A stretch of 64,000 nt of DNA from Trichaptum fuscoviolaceum (GCA_910574455.1 CAJSYZ010000012.1:43317-107316); one strand, 5' to 3'. Positions 51,242 through 62,983 are shown, numbered from the stretch's first letter. A program made the numbers and translations. Notes: generated by a model not told the origin, from the letters alone.

Positions 51242-53418
51242 ATGCATGGAAGTTCATGTTGTTGCTCCACACACAAACATATCTACACAGTTTCAAGCGC
51301 CTTCCTCGCTTTTGTTCGTCTTCCCCCATCATCCACCTTCTGCCCCAGGTCTATCGTAATCCTCATTTCCTTCGCCGTTCTGACGGACAGCAGCTTCTGG
51401 CGCGTTTGCCTGGTTCATTGTGCCATGATTACTGTGATCCTCTTGCTTTTTCTCTTCCGACGTTTTGGAATAGACGCTGCCCCTATCAGCACCCCACAAC
51501 CCCGCGCGCTCGATGCTCCGGCCTCCATTATCGACGAGCCAACTTCCAGTGACCTTCCCGGTCGGACTGTGCTTGATATTCTCTGGAGTTGTCTTGCTAC
51601 GACATTTGCGGTGACCTGGATTTCTGTTCATCCGAATGTCCCATTCCTGGACGAAGGCAAGGCGTCTATTCTGAAACGGCGCTTATTCCTGATGCTTTTG
51701 GCCTTACTTGCGCCCGAGGTCATGATTATGTGGGCGTTTAAGCAGTGGAGAGGCGCGGTGATGATAAAAGAGGCGGTTAACAAGGCAAGGCCGCAGCAAT
51801 GTACGTCGTTTACTCTCGATTGTTGGGTAAAGAAACATTAAACAATTGTATGGCATCAGATGAGCCGTGGACTATGAAGCATGCGCACCTTTTACAGATG
51901 GGAGGCTTCAAGATAATGTGCATGAAGAACGAAACCTACGAAGGAACCAGCTGGTTTAGGTCCCACTGGAAGGCGCTTAACAGGGACTACGCCTATCAGT
52001 CAAGATTCGGAGGTGAAATGTGGGTCGGAGTTCTCAGCTTTCGCAAGTTCAAATCTTTGCTTTCAAGTCAGAAGCTGCGGTTTCCGAATGTAACAGAAGA
52101 GGAGATCAACGACAGAAGCAAGGGAGATGCTCTATCGAAAGGAGTCGCACTGCTGCAGATCACCTGGTTCATCATGCAGCTCCTTGCTCGTGCACGCCAA
52201 GGTCTGGTCATTACAGAACTCGAGCTCACGACCGCTGCTCTCGCCGGGCTCAATAGTGTCATGTACCTATTCTGGTGGAGCAAACCGCTAGACATTCAGT
52301 GTCCTATCATTACTCATACGAAGAAAGCGGAAGCGCTGCTGAAAGAAAGGCTCACTGAAGCTGAAGAAACCCAGTGGACATTCCCTATGGTAGAAGATGA
52401 TTCCGGAAGGCAAGTGCCCAGAGAAGACTTCTGTTTGAAGGAGTATCTCTGGTCGGAATTCATTGGAACCGTTCTAAATATCTGGGCGACACTCAGCTGG
52501 AACACGTGTGCATTCTTCCGCGGAGTTTTGCGAGGCATCCGGAAATGTATCTCTATCCTCCTTCCATGCAAGACGAGTACTGGAAGCTGCGAGCCTGTGT
52601 CCTGCACCGACAGCGTAGTCGAAATCGTGGAAGCCGAGCTTGATCACGAAGGCAAGGAAGTTGTCTACAATCTCGAAGAAAAGAAATTTGTTGTAATACA
52701 GGAGAGGAGACTGGACATCGCCTCGCACCAGACCGATTCGCATACCGCCATTACATCGGTACCCATTCGAACCATTAAATGGGTATGGAGATTAGTCACA
52801 ACGAGACTGCTCTACCTACCTTACCTCTTTATGTTCCTTCCCATGCACAAGATCCTCGATACGCGCTTGCGCATTCGGGACTTCAAACTGCAGGAATTTC
52901 GGGACGCAAAGCACAAGATCCAAGACAAACCGAGTCTACGACTGCTCTTCGATGAACAAGACATGAAGTGGATCATGTCGATGATATTCTTCAGTGAACA
53001 CGTAGAGACAAAGCCACTTCTCTGCTTCTCCGCCATCGCAGGGGCTACTTTTGGTTCAATCCACTGCGCTGCGTGGAATTCACCCTTTCCGTCACACACC
53101 GAACAGGTCTTTTGGCGCACCGCTTCCCTGAGTCTAGTCGGCATCTGCCTCTGCATACTCATAGGCCCACTCGTCCGGGAGCTCACATTGACTCTGTTTT
53201 TCAAAGCGAAGGATGGCACAAAGGCAAAGTCCTTCTGGGACATTGTGGACGAACGGGTTAATGAGTTGATTGTCTCAAAACCCGTCCATTTGTTCTTATC
53301 CGTAGCCTACCCTCTTGCTAGGCTATCACTCCTCATACTGGCCCTCCTCTCCCTTCGTAACCTCCCAGAATCTGCACTTGAGTCTGTAACATGGACCAAT
53401 GTCATTCCTCACATATGA
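51242..53418 (+). CDS. Large multi-pass membrane protein, unknown function
   Basis: Two exons, 51242-51800 and 51860-53418, joined by a 59-nt GTACGT...CAG intron; together 705 codons. A later ATG at 51426 would give a protein starting with a hydrophobic, signal-like segment (MITVILLLFLFRRFG), so the start is uncertain. Conserved-looking core: RTVLDILWSCLATTFAVTW then SVHPNVP, and after the intron EPWTMKHAHLLQMGGF. Hydrophobic segments occur near 51250-51470, 51690-51740, 52790-52840, 53020-53180 and at the C-terminus (53280-53370). I recognise this layout as a large fungus-specific family without assigned function, common in Agaricomycetes. No catalytic motif is visible. It looks intact. Confidence 0.75.
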
Positions 53419-54692
53419 AAGTAACCAGAGCTGTGTACACTCGCAAACTTGCGCTAGTTGGAGTCACATCTCTAAGACAATGTATTAACTTATTCTTGTC
53501 AATCTTGCTTGAGAGCGGAACAGTCAACGATGGTAGCAGGCGCTGCAGTCTTTTCGGGGCCGACCGGTAGGGTGAGACTCATTTTGAAATTGGGACCCCA
53601 TTCAAGTTGACACCTAAAGTTCAGGGCCGGCCTCAGGCTCTTCGTTCAAGTTGGTTTTGTTCCGTTCTTCTGCTGCAGCGTGCTTGCCATCTCACCATAA
53701 CACCTATCTTGAACTTAATTATAACTTCGTGAATAGCCTCGTTTTAGGGCATTCTTCATCACTCGTCACAATAGATGTGTCAGGCTTGGGACGAAAAAAT
53801 CGAAAGATGTCCTACTTAGATGACCTGGGCTACGACTGATATGAATTTTGTGGTTCATATCGCGTTTGCGACAATGCTTTGCATTAAGGTATGTAGCCCA
53901 CGCTTCACTTGATGAGTGGAGACTTATATCGGTGAAGACTGTGGTCACTGGCTGTTGAGCTACAAAGCATCCGCTAACCGTTGAACCTTGCAGACACGAG
54001 GCGACAGGAATAGAAGTGTGTGACTCCGAAGTCTTCTCACCGCGAGCTGGCTTAATATCCTTCCTTCTGTGAGTCAAACCTATGAATTAACGCCTGCGAT
54101 AGCGCATAGCCTCCACGGGCCCGAGGATGGTGCCCGCGACTGGAAGTTTCGACTTATGATGTGCACTCGTGCCAGTGCGTCTCATCCCTCGGATGCCTTT
54201 GTCCGAGTCATGGCCCACATCGTACTTGGGGTACAGATGGTCAGCTATAAAGAGGTAGATCCGGTATCAAGGAGTTAAGAAATAGAAGAATTTCTGTCCA
54301 GGTGCTAAAATATTAGGTTCGAAGGAGTCATACAAAATCACTGGGAATGTGAGTCCGAGTCATACGATTGATTAATTAGCCAGCTGACTCGTTCAGCATC
54401 CAGCTTTAGATCGAAAACTGCCTCGAGGAGAACTTGCTTTTCGCAGTGTGGTCCTGCGTTCCCTGGCTTCCCTCGCAGTATATAAAGTACTTGTGCTCAT
54501 CGGGATTCGACCCAATGTGCATTGCTTGTCAGCGCTCACTTCCTTTCGACCATTTCCATCGGTCTTGACTTCTAGTGTCTAAAGCAGGAGCATCCGGGCC
54601 TTCTATCTTCACAGGTACGCTCAGCTCCAAAGAGTTTGCGACTTCCTCGCTAACCTTTCCGTATTCGTAGCTTTTACAACATAGAATTTGCC
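53419..54692. other. Intergenic, no supported gene
   Basis: Short open frames only. A hAT-like phrase CAGGGCCGGCCTCAGG occurs at about 53617 but has no matching partner end nearby. Confidence 0.4.
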
Positions 54693-55187
54693 ATGGATCA
54701 AGTCCGACGTGAAGACGCTGTCAGACAGAGCCAGGACTTGATCACAACAGATACTCTGAGGGGCAAGGACCTTATAACTAGCTCGAAGCATGAAGCAGCA
54801 AATGGACCCGTGCGGAAGAAGCAGTTACTTTCTGTTGAGACCGAAAGGAGCTCTGCATTTAAAGAGGCCTGGGAGCACAGCGCCCTCCTGGGGAACATCT
54901 TCGATGCCCTATGGCGAATGCGCTTCCCATGGAAGAGTATTGGCGCGATGCAGTACGGGTACCCCGATGACCCGTCACCGCCCATCATAGTGTGCGTTGC
55001 CGTGCAACGCGGGACTCTTACCACTGAAGCGTCCGCAGCCGCGACTGCCAAATGCCGCGAGCTCCTGGACTCAAGCGGCTTTTCAGATGTTGGTGTCGAT
55101 GTTCATGAACGAGACTTCGGCCCCGGGCCCTTCGGCAAGCTCCTGCCAATGGATGTGAATGCATTGAATCCATGCTTACATCTCTGA
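54693..55187 (+). CDS. Small uncharacterised protein, 164 aa
   Basis: Single exon from ATG at 54693 to TGA at 55185-55187. The N-terminal ~60 residues are charged. The C-terminal ~100 are compact: WRMRFPWKSIGAMQYGYP, then PPIIVCVAVQRGTLT, AKCRELLDSSGFSDVGVDVHE. The arrangement of a hydrophobic strand, CRELL-D-S and alternating-Val strand echoes the minus-strand protein at 38256. I recognise this as a recurring Agaricomycete family of unknown function but can give no role. Nothing in the frame is broken. Confidence 0.6.
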   Translation: MDQVRREDAVRQSQDLITTDTLRGKDLITSSKHEAANGPVRKKQLLSVETERSSAFKEAWEHSALLGNIFDALWRMRFPWKSIGAMQYGYPDDPSPPIIVCVAVQRGTLTTEASAAATAKCRELLDSSGFSDVGVDVHERDFGPGPFGKLLPMDVNALNPCLHL

Positions 55188-55491
55188 ATCGTATTACGAC
55201 CTATTGTTCTAACTACGAAGACAACAAATACTGATTCTATTTTCCTGTAAACTACGTGGAGTCTACACATAACACATCGAGAATCTATCTGGTTTCCTAT
55301 TTATTTCATTCTAAAAAATATTGACGTAGTAAATATTTGGATGGAGCATCCCGGAAGAGAGTAATGTAAGTGGGTCTCTGTCCCCGGGACGAGAAGTCAA
55401 ATTCATAGTATTGATTTCAAGCTATCTCATTGCTCACCAAGATAGTGAAACGACTAGCCAGAGAGCTTGAGAGAGCACGAATAGGGGATAG
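55188..55491. other. Intergenic, AT-rich
   Basis: Three-prime flank of the 54693 gene; no further feature is seen. Confidence 0.4.
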
Positions 55492-55501
55492 CTCACACTA
55501 A
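55492..55501. repeat. Target-site duplication, left copy
   Basis: CTCACACTAA, repeated exactly at 56504-56513 on the other side of the element. One more base (C) also matches, so the duplication is 10 or 11 bp. Confidence 0.85.
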
Positions 55502-56503
55502 CGGCTGTACGAAAAGGCCGCCTACAAGTGCCGCCGCTGCCGCATGCAGTAGGCGGCACTTTCTATACAGGACCGCATGCAGTACTAGTAGGCGTAGGCG
55601 GTCATTGTACAAAGTGCCGCCTACAGTCTCGTAAGTGACCGGGGGCGAGAGCCCCGATAATATCTCAGATCTATCGAAGACCAAATAAATGTCACGAGAC
55701 TATGGTCTGGGTCACTCTTTAGTAAATATATTCTCATACAATTTACTTAAGTCAATATTGGGTGTATTAAGTTAGTTGAAAGTATTATATTAAGTGTTGT
55801 TAAGTTAAAATCAGGACAAATATACTGTGTGACTTGGTGTCCGAGAACAGCCTGAGGGGACAAGCGGACAACTTGAAGGATTACCGAAAACCGGGTAACG
55901 GGCATTGACAAGTTTTTCGAAGACTTCTCATCGACTTCCTACACCTTCTACTAGTATACATGTGCCATTTTGGTCTCTATTTCTCGTAGTTAATTATCAT
56001 TTATTTTATATCTTATTAGTACATTACAATAGACAGTACTGTGATTGTTTTATATCTAAACTACTTCTGCTATGCAAGTAATCATATTGTCGTATGCAAG
56101 ATCTACAATTTGATGAGTGGCTGTGGGAAACTGAATGCATGGCTGTGTTTGTACCTGAGTCTAGTACGCTTTGGGAAGGTTCGGGACCCCGTTGCAACTC
56201 TGCATGCGGCTTGACTGCAGTCTTCAAGCCTGTATGCGGTAGTGTATGCGGCACTTCAGTGGCTGTGCCAGGGTTTGCATGCGGCATTTTTGACAGGTAG
56301 GCGGCAGTTTTGACAGGTAGGCGGCACTGCATGCGGCAGTTTGGACAGCTGTGGCACATGCAATGACTTCATTAATTTCTACAGTATTTTATCTTATTTA
56401 TCATTGGTTCCGTGTCTGCAGTCATGCATGCGGCAGCGGCGATACTTGTAGGCGGCTGCATGCGGCAGCGGCGGCACTTGTAGGCGGCCTTTTCGTCAGG
56501 CCG
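55502..56503. mobile_element. 1-kb non-autonomous DNA transposon (MITE-like)
   Basis: The termini are imperfect inverted repeats: CGGCTGTACGAAAAGGCCGCC at the left and, read in reverse complement, CGGCCTGACGAAAAGG at the right. The inverted similarity continues about 50 bases inward through GCCGCCTACAAGTGCCGCCGC. Within ~140 bases of the left end and ~420 of the right end, GTAGGCGGCA and GCATGCGGCA motifs recur many times (for example 55549, 56206, 56238, 56278, 56297, 56319, 56429, 56457, 56481). The AT-rich core has no transposase. A 10-bp target duplication flanks it. Mutator-like elements make 9-11-bp duplications, but the superfamily is not proved. Confidence 0.85.
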
Positions 56504-56513
56504 CTCACACTAA

Positions 56514-57489
56514 CAGGCACTCCTTCTTTAAGACAGATTTCTGTACGGGAAGTCATCAAAGTCTATACTTGAATACGTGATTTGGAGATGCCAGCTGCGG
56601 GTCAGTCAACTGGTAAATGAAGGTGCTAAAGATACAGACGGCCACGAAGATGATACAGCAGAGATGTGTAAAGTGTTATCCTAATATGAGGATTGAACTT
56701 ATCGCTTTCTTCTTCTCCTTCAATAAAACCCGTATTCCTTCGTCCTATTAATCTGTGTGTCACAAATACAATATAGCGGTAGTCTATATCTGTGTGCACT
56801 AGTGGACAAGCAATATATGTAAATGCGCCTTTCAATGAAGGGTCGTATGGTCCGGATGTCTCCATGATGATGAAGAGTTACATGAGAAGCATCTTCGGTC
56901 GCTACTCTACCTTCACTTGTGTCGAAATCCTTGCACCATAAGCATTGTCTCGATATGCATGAATGCTCGAGGGAAGTCGGTCTGCTCTTATCGACAAGAC
57001 TTCCAGTGCTTCATCAACAAATTAAGATGTATGAATATGTATTTCGCTACTTAATATAGACTTAGAAGAGGGAATCTGGCCATCCGTAATCTTTATCTAC
57101 GACTCCAGCCTTCAGCCTGATCTATTGAACACATCAAGACAACGGTCAGGTGAGAGACGTTTCAGGGCTGCGACTTGTCAATTTCAACGGCCATCGAAGT
57201 TTGGTTATTTACATGCGTACTAAGGTTCTGAAAGCAAATTGATATCGTTAGGGACCGGTTGAATGCCAAGCCGAAAAGAGAGCAAATGCGATTCAAGAGA
57301 CATCAAAACAGACCCACTATCATCCGACTATTGTGCAGTTATTAGTTCCATTGGCACGTATGATACATAAGTAACATAGGTAATTCCAATGAGTAAAGGT
57401 CTAACAATAGTATAACAGATGTCAGTCAACTCTACGGAAAGGAAGAAAGAAATCATCGCCGACATTGCGTGTCACCATTCCCCGCCACT
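56514..57489. other. Intergenic, no supported gene
   Basis: AT-rich sequence with only short open frames. The 3' untranslated part of the minus-strand pseudokinase gene probably lies at its right end. Confidence 0.4.
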
Positions 57490-58948
57490 TCAAGCCACCG
57501 CTTCATTCTCAAGGATAGCGAGGACCTCTGCAGCCGTTGGCCTCTGTGTAGGCTCGTCCTGGACACACCTATCTACCGCCATCCTAAACCAGTGCGGCGT
57601 CTCCTGCCTCCTCCACCGTCTTGGCCTGTGCGTCTCGTCTATGCCATTCACAGTCGGCGCTAGCTTCGTAAAGCCAGTGAAGTCCTCTTCAGCGAGCGCC
57701 CATAGTACCATGCCCATGTTCGCGACGTCCATCGAAGGACCAACCGAGTAGCTGCTGCGCATGCGCTCCGGCGCCGCCCATCGAACAGTATACCGCGTCC
57801 CGCTCGCCGTCCCAGATAAACCAATGATGAGGGCGTCGCCGTTGTTGTCGATGAGCACGTTCCGCGGGTTGAAGTTCCCAAGCGCAATGGGGCCGAGAGG
57901 CGAGCCATGCAAGTCCACAATCCCTTGCGCGATCTGTCTCGCCCACTTGAGCTTCGTCGTCCAGGATGGATGCTGCGGGTACGCGACGCTCCCCAGAGCC
58001 TGCATTTGCTGTGTGTTCGGCTGCGACAGATTCGTGAACAGCTCCTCGAGCGAGCCGTACGGCATGAATGGGGCGAGGAAGCCGCGCAGGCGCTGCGTGC
58101 TGTCGACGACGATGGCGGACATCTGGATCACGCATGGCGAGGGCCGTTGAGCGAGGAAGTCGACCTCCTGCAGCATGTCTTCGACGTCGCGCGTACACTG
58201 TTTGAACGCGTACTCCCGCCCTTGCCACGACACACGGTCGACGTGCGTCCCGAAGCGCGCAGGACTGAGCTTCGCGAGCGCGCCGATTTGCACGGTGGGG
58301 ACGCTGGCCAACGAGGACGGGATGGGCGGGTATGCGACGACCTCTTCTGTCTCTTCGCTAAACGTGTACGACGCCTCCTCTCCCTCTGCACGCGTGCGCA
58401 GTGTGATGCGGGTGGCGGAAGGGAAGAGGTGGGGGATGGAGGGGATGGCACGCTGGAAGGCCTCGAGCAGGGCACGATGGGGAAGTCCACGCACGTGGTC
58501 CTCGAAGAAGGTGTTCTCCAGCGCACTCGCCACGCGTGAGTTGCGCTCTGTATACAAGACAAGGACGTCTGCTGTGTCGTACTTCGCTGGGTCACCTCCG
58601 TAATGCGCTACAGCGAACAAACGGTGGCCGCCAGCAGTTGTCCAAACGCGCTGAAGCTCGAATCGTCGTCCCGCTGCGTTTGAGGTGCTTGAGTCTCCTA
58701 CACGATTGCAAGGTAGTCAGTTAGACCATGTCCGAAAGCTTGAAGTGCAAGTTTTGATTACCTTCTGAGTGTTCATTGTAGTTGCTGTTTTGCAGGGCGT
58801 TCTGGCGGCGAACTTGAAGGTAAGAGCGAGGAGGAGCCGACCAATAAGCCTTACGCGTCGTTGATGATGTGAGAAAACTGCTTACCAGAAGCAAGCGAGG
58901 CATTAATTCGCGAGGCTGATAAAATGACTTCCATATCAGAAATTTCAC
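57490..58948 (-). CDS. Pseudokinase (kinase fold lacking HRD and DFG aspartates)
   Basis: Two exons, 58948-58762 and 58697-57490, with a 64-nt intron; 464 codons if the first ATG is right (upstream exons are possible). The C-terminal ~260 residues follow a protein kinase: YAFKQC supplies the VAIK-type Lys, then VDFLAQRPSPCVIQM, hinge FMPYGSLEELF, WARQIAQGIVDLHG. Where HRD-x-K-x-x-N should be it reads LGNFNPRNVLID: the catalytic Asp is Asn, the loop Asn is kept. Where DFG should be it reads IIGLSG, so the Mg-binding Asp is gone. APE is kept in WAAPERM. The frame is clean, so this looks like a maintained pseudokinase, presumably a scaffold or allosteric partner, rather than a broken gene. Base composition is GC-rich compared with its surroundings. 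Confidence 0.8.
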
Positions 58949-60059
58949 CCTTTCGAGAATAACGGAGAGAAGTGATCAGATTTGAGGAACGTCTGGAAAT
59001 CTTTACCGTAATTAGAAAGGACGGGGCGGGTTCAGAGAACGGTGGACGACGAAGAAAAGGCTTGCTCACCAAGTCTAATAGGCGTATTTGCAGTGCTGAT
59101 AAGCTAAGTGCTCTAGAAGTATTGTTTTGGACTAGACGAGAGCGAAGAGAGTATGAGAAGCTTGATCGGGATCGCAGTATCGAAGATGCCCAACTGCTTG
59201 GCTTATAACTCACCGGACACGCGGCGATTCGCCATTCTCTCCTGACCTTTTCAAGCCTAAGGTCTGTCCATCTCGTCGGGGCTACGGGTACTTCGGACTC
59301 GATAGCCACGGTCTGCACAAGCGCCATCAGTAAGAACGGGAGCGTGCAGAGTCAGGCGATGAGGAAGCGGGGTCCGCTCGTGTTGATGCCGTTTCCCGGG
59401 CGCCATGACGCTTGACGAGACGCGACCGAAGAAGCAAGAGCCTTTCACCAGCCATTTAGAAGCGCCCGTACACAGAGGTAAATCCCTTCCTGAGGAGAGG
59501 TGTTCAGCAGATTCGATATATTTCGAATGCTAGCTAGTGACAATACGGGCTGCTGCTGCGGTATAGACGGCCCTCATGAGTGTCGGCTGTTTTTGTCGGT
59601 AAGGACATTTGAGGGTAAGATCAGCTTCTGCCTCCGCAATAAAAGGTTTTGCTCCTCCTTCCGCGGAACGGCTCTTCCTTAAATTTAGCAGCGGGCAGGG
59701 TCGTTCGAATTGTCCATTACGGCAGCCGCTCCCTCTCGCACCGATGTGACGCAGAGAAACTGAGGGTTGGAGTTCGACCTCGAGGTCGGCTACACAAAAC
59801 TTTGGTGCTTAGCTTCAGCCTACGGGGCTAGGCATGAGATATGACGTCCACGAAGATGAAGAATCTATTGAAAGAAGCATTCAGCGGAACGACTCGGCCA
59901 GGCGCTCGGACGGAAGGGTGCTCACTCCCGGTGCAAATGGCACATGCTTGCCGGTGTACGCGAAGGCCAAAGGGCTTTATTACATCGCACAAGATGTGAT
60001 GAGATGTCGTCCACGCTCTATTGGTAACTTTCAAGAGCCTTGCGCTTGTGCTCGTCTGT
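58949..60059. other. Upstream of the pseudokinase, no supported gene
   Basis: A minus-strand frame continues upstream of 58948 (58851-59327) and overlaps the first exon in another frame. It could hold further 5' exons, but I found no splice pair that keeps phase. Nothing else is recognised. Confidence 0.35.
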
Positions 60060-61050
60060 CTGCTGAATGAGATTCTTTTTGAAGCCGTTTCCGTAATCTA
60101 AAGCCGTTCAGATTCAGAAGAAGAGGGTAGAATCATGAGTGAAGAAAAGTAGTTTGTGTAATATGGCGTGGTACGTACCTACACCATCCAAGCGATATCC
60201 GGGCTTGGATTGGTTCGGAGGTGGAAGTGGACCGATGTATTGCGACATTCTCAGCGCTTTAAGCACTTCTTCAATGCAAAGAAGTAAAAGTATGTTTAGC
60301 AAGAGTACAATTTGAACCGAGGCAAAACATACAGTAAGAAAAGCCGCACGGGATCACATCTCTCGCCTTCTGTTTTTCGTTGAGATCCTTGCGAGAGCAC
60401 AGTTCCGCTCCAATCTAAGGTCCTTTCGTCCTTTCCTAGCACGTTGCCCCACCAAGTCTCTTCCATCTCTCGTTGCATCGTCTTCCTTCCTTTTCTTTGC
60501 GCGCACTCGGCGAACTTCGTATCGATCTTCCGACCGCATGTCCTCGTTTGCGAGCCGAGAGGCCTCGTTGTTAGTCAAGTGTTCCTTGCACTTCCGCAGC
60601 AATTCCGTCAACAATAAATCAGAGAATAGACCTCCAGCGAGTGGCATTTACAGGGGCCGGCAGCGGTCTCTCATCTTCTACAGGACAGTATCTGTTGACG
60701 CTCATCTTCTTTATGCGAACCAGCCTGTACTTGCACCCGCGATTTTCTTCTTGAATCTTCTGTCCATCGTTGAGACCGCCTCTTCAATAACGTCCACGTC
60801 CTCCTTCCCCTCGCTTTCCCAGCGCCCGCAATCAAGGAAGAGTGCACAGAGCGATATTGACACCTTTTTAGTTTGGTTTCAGTATCTTCTTTTTGTAGTT
60901 CGGTCATGCCAGGATGGTATCGGCCTTCGGAGCAGAAATAAGCATTGCAGCAAGATAATAGGGTTTGTCCATCTTCGAGATGTTGCCTAAGAGTGATGTG
61001 AGATATGTAGTGAGTTTGGAGGAGAGAAGAGGAGACGACCGGTTACTACT
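60060..61050 (-). other. Possible decayed or multi-exon gene, unresolved
   Basis: Several minus-strand patches look coding but lie in different frames: LFLDCGRWESEGKEDVDVIEEAVSTMDRRFKKKI (about 60850-60740; not a track frame), LLRKCKEHL then a Lys/Arg/Glu-rich helix (60620-60450), DLNEKQKARDVIPCGFS (about 60390-60340), and a final MSQYIGPLPPPNQSKPGYRLDG...ALESYQ stop near 60030. They could be exons of one gene with short introns, or a relic with frameshifts. I recognise no family. Confidence 0.35.
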
Positions 61051-61599
61051 CAATAATTTGAATAAAGCCCGAGTCCGAATGCCTAATGAGGCACGGGTCA
61101 TTGCGCTCCTTCCTTCTGTTCATCGACCACCTCTACAACACCTCGTCAGACGGTAACTTGCCTTTGCATTCACCAATACCTCTAGTTCTCCATTTCGGAT
61201 GCCGCTCAACCTTGACAATGGCTCTTCGTTACGCTCAGCTTACCCGCCCTCCATCCGACAGCTATGTACAGTTTGAAGATCGGTGTGTCTGCGCACGCCT
61301 GTTGAGCAACACATACTCAGATGGGCAGGCTCTCTCGCCAGAAGATCGTGGAAAAGCGAAAGTTAAAGGGTTGAGGGAATGAATGAGTGGTCAAGCGTCG
61401 ATGCGAGTGCTGGGCGTAGACGATGTTGGGCTGAAGGCTGCGGAAGTGGGATAGCGATGGACATAGAGGAAGAGGCGAGGCGCTAGAGGAAAATAAGTGA
61501 AGGGAATCATCGTAGGGCTATTGTGAAGGAAGAACAGTTCGAAGACGCTTTACCAGCCTTTGAAGCTGCTAAACCCATTTTTACAGCTGACGAAGACGT

Positions 61600-62983
61600 C
61601 CATGACATCCTTCCTCCCGCCACTCCTGTCAAAGAAGATAACCAACAGTCTACATGCTCCTTCACCTGAACCTCTTAAACCCGGTTAGCAAAAGCGGCGT
61701 GCAGTCCAGTTCAAGCCCAAGCACGATGCAGACCAGGCGAGGCGGGTAAAGCTCATCGACGAATTTCTCGACAATTTCGATCGGCATCCCGACTGGCTGC
61801 CGCCAATCACCTTGCCTCACGATTACACGCTGGAGTTTTACTTGAAGCAGGAGAGAAGGTAATGGCGGAACTGTGGCATTGGGAAAGCACCTTGGTATGA
61901 CGCTGACACGGCTGGTACGTATCGCTCTGCTGTTTGGCTGTCACGTTTCGCTCATACTGATGATTTTCTTTGATGGTGTAGGTTCTTTGTTCACCGACGA
62001 AACCACGACTTGGAAGGTCGGATACCTATTCCATAGGGCAGGGCTGTACAATTGGACAACACCATGCGAAGTAAGTAACATCCCAACTCTCATGGTCGCT
62101 ATCGCAATTGACTAGATTCTTCTCAGGTTACCGTCCTCGGGACGTTTCACAGTGCCGTCAGTTCCTGTAACACAGGTCATTCCTAGCGACGCCCACCCTG
62201 CTTACGCAGTCCTTATGCAAACCGAATGCTCTAGTGCAGCATGCCGGCGAGTTCGTAGTCACCTATCCCCGTGGTTATCATGCGGACTTCAATTTGGGGT
62301 TGAACTGCGCAGAGAGCATCAATTTTGCGTTAGAAAGCTGGTTGGACATTGGGCGATGAGTGGAGGTATGCGGTTGTGTTGGCGATAGGTGAGTCTTATC
62401 CGCACTGCGGTCGTTATCGATGGACTGATATCCGCACTGGTCGAAACGATGTCGATGCACTTCTGCTGGAGCGTAAACGAGAGCGCGAGGAAGCTCAGCT
62501 CATGGCTGCTCAAACGAAGAGCACCACGCCGCCCGAACAGTCCGCTGGACCCAGCAACCCGCGGAAGCGTAAGGCTGCGGACATTGATACCTTAATCAAA
62601 GTCGAAGTCACGAAAGATCAAGGTCAAACAAGACGGGACCGATTCCGCTCCGGCTACGTCGTCTAGTCTAAAGTTGCCGATGAAGGTCACCTTTCGCCTC
62701 GCTGATCTCGCTCCTCCTGTTGTTCCAAAAGAACTCGAGCTGTTCCCGTGCTGCCTTTCCGTGTCGCGCTCCGTGGATGACCTTCTGCCGGTACAAGACG
62801 CTCATCTGGCCTGGACGGGCGTGCCTATCTAAGCGCTCCTGAAGGACGATGTCGGAAAACTGATCTGGCGGGCGCACGAGTCCTGTGCGAAGATCATTCC
62901 GGAAGCGTGGGTCGACGAAGTCGAAGGCGCGGATGGAGAGGTCGCATTTGGCGTCGATGCGATTGTGAAAGACCACTGGCACC
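61600..62983 (+). pseudogene. JmjC histone demethylase relic, catalytic core deleted
   Basis: Successive fragments of a KDM4-like fungal JmjC protein, in order. At 61690-61860: a HPDWLPPITLPHDYT segment then EFYLKQERR; the next codon, where a Tyr is expected before WRNCGIGKAPWY, is TAA. At 61980-62070: GSLFTDETTTWKVG. At 62185-62355: LVQHAGEFVVTYPRGYHADFN then CAESINFALESWLDIG, the end of the JmjC barrel. At 62440-62620: a basic tail. At 62740-62983: a segment resembling the post-JmjC zinc-finger region (CAKIIPEAWVDEV...VFGVDAIVKDHW-like) with an internal TAA near 62830. About 100 residues containing the first iron-binding His and acidic residue are absent between 62070 and 62185. It is therefore non-functional. 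Similarity ends at 62983. Confidence 0.88.

Noticed and set aside
40100..53640. Scattered GGCCGGCCC words (near 40104, 48127, 48528, 53619) resembling hAT-type ends
   Set aside because: I could not pair any two as inverted termini with a target duplication, so they do not define elements.
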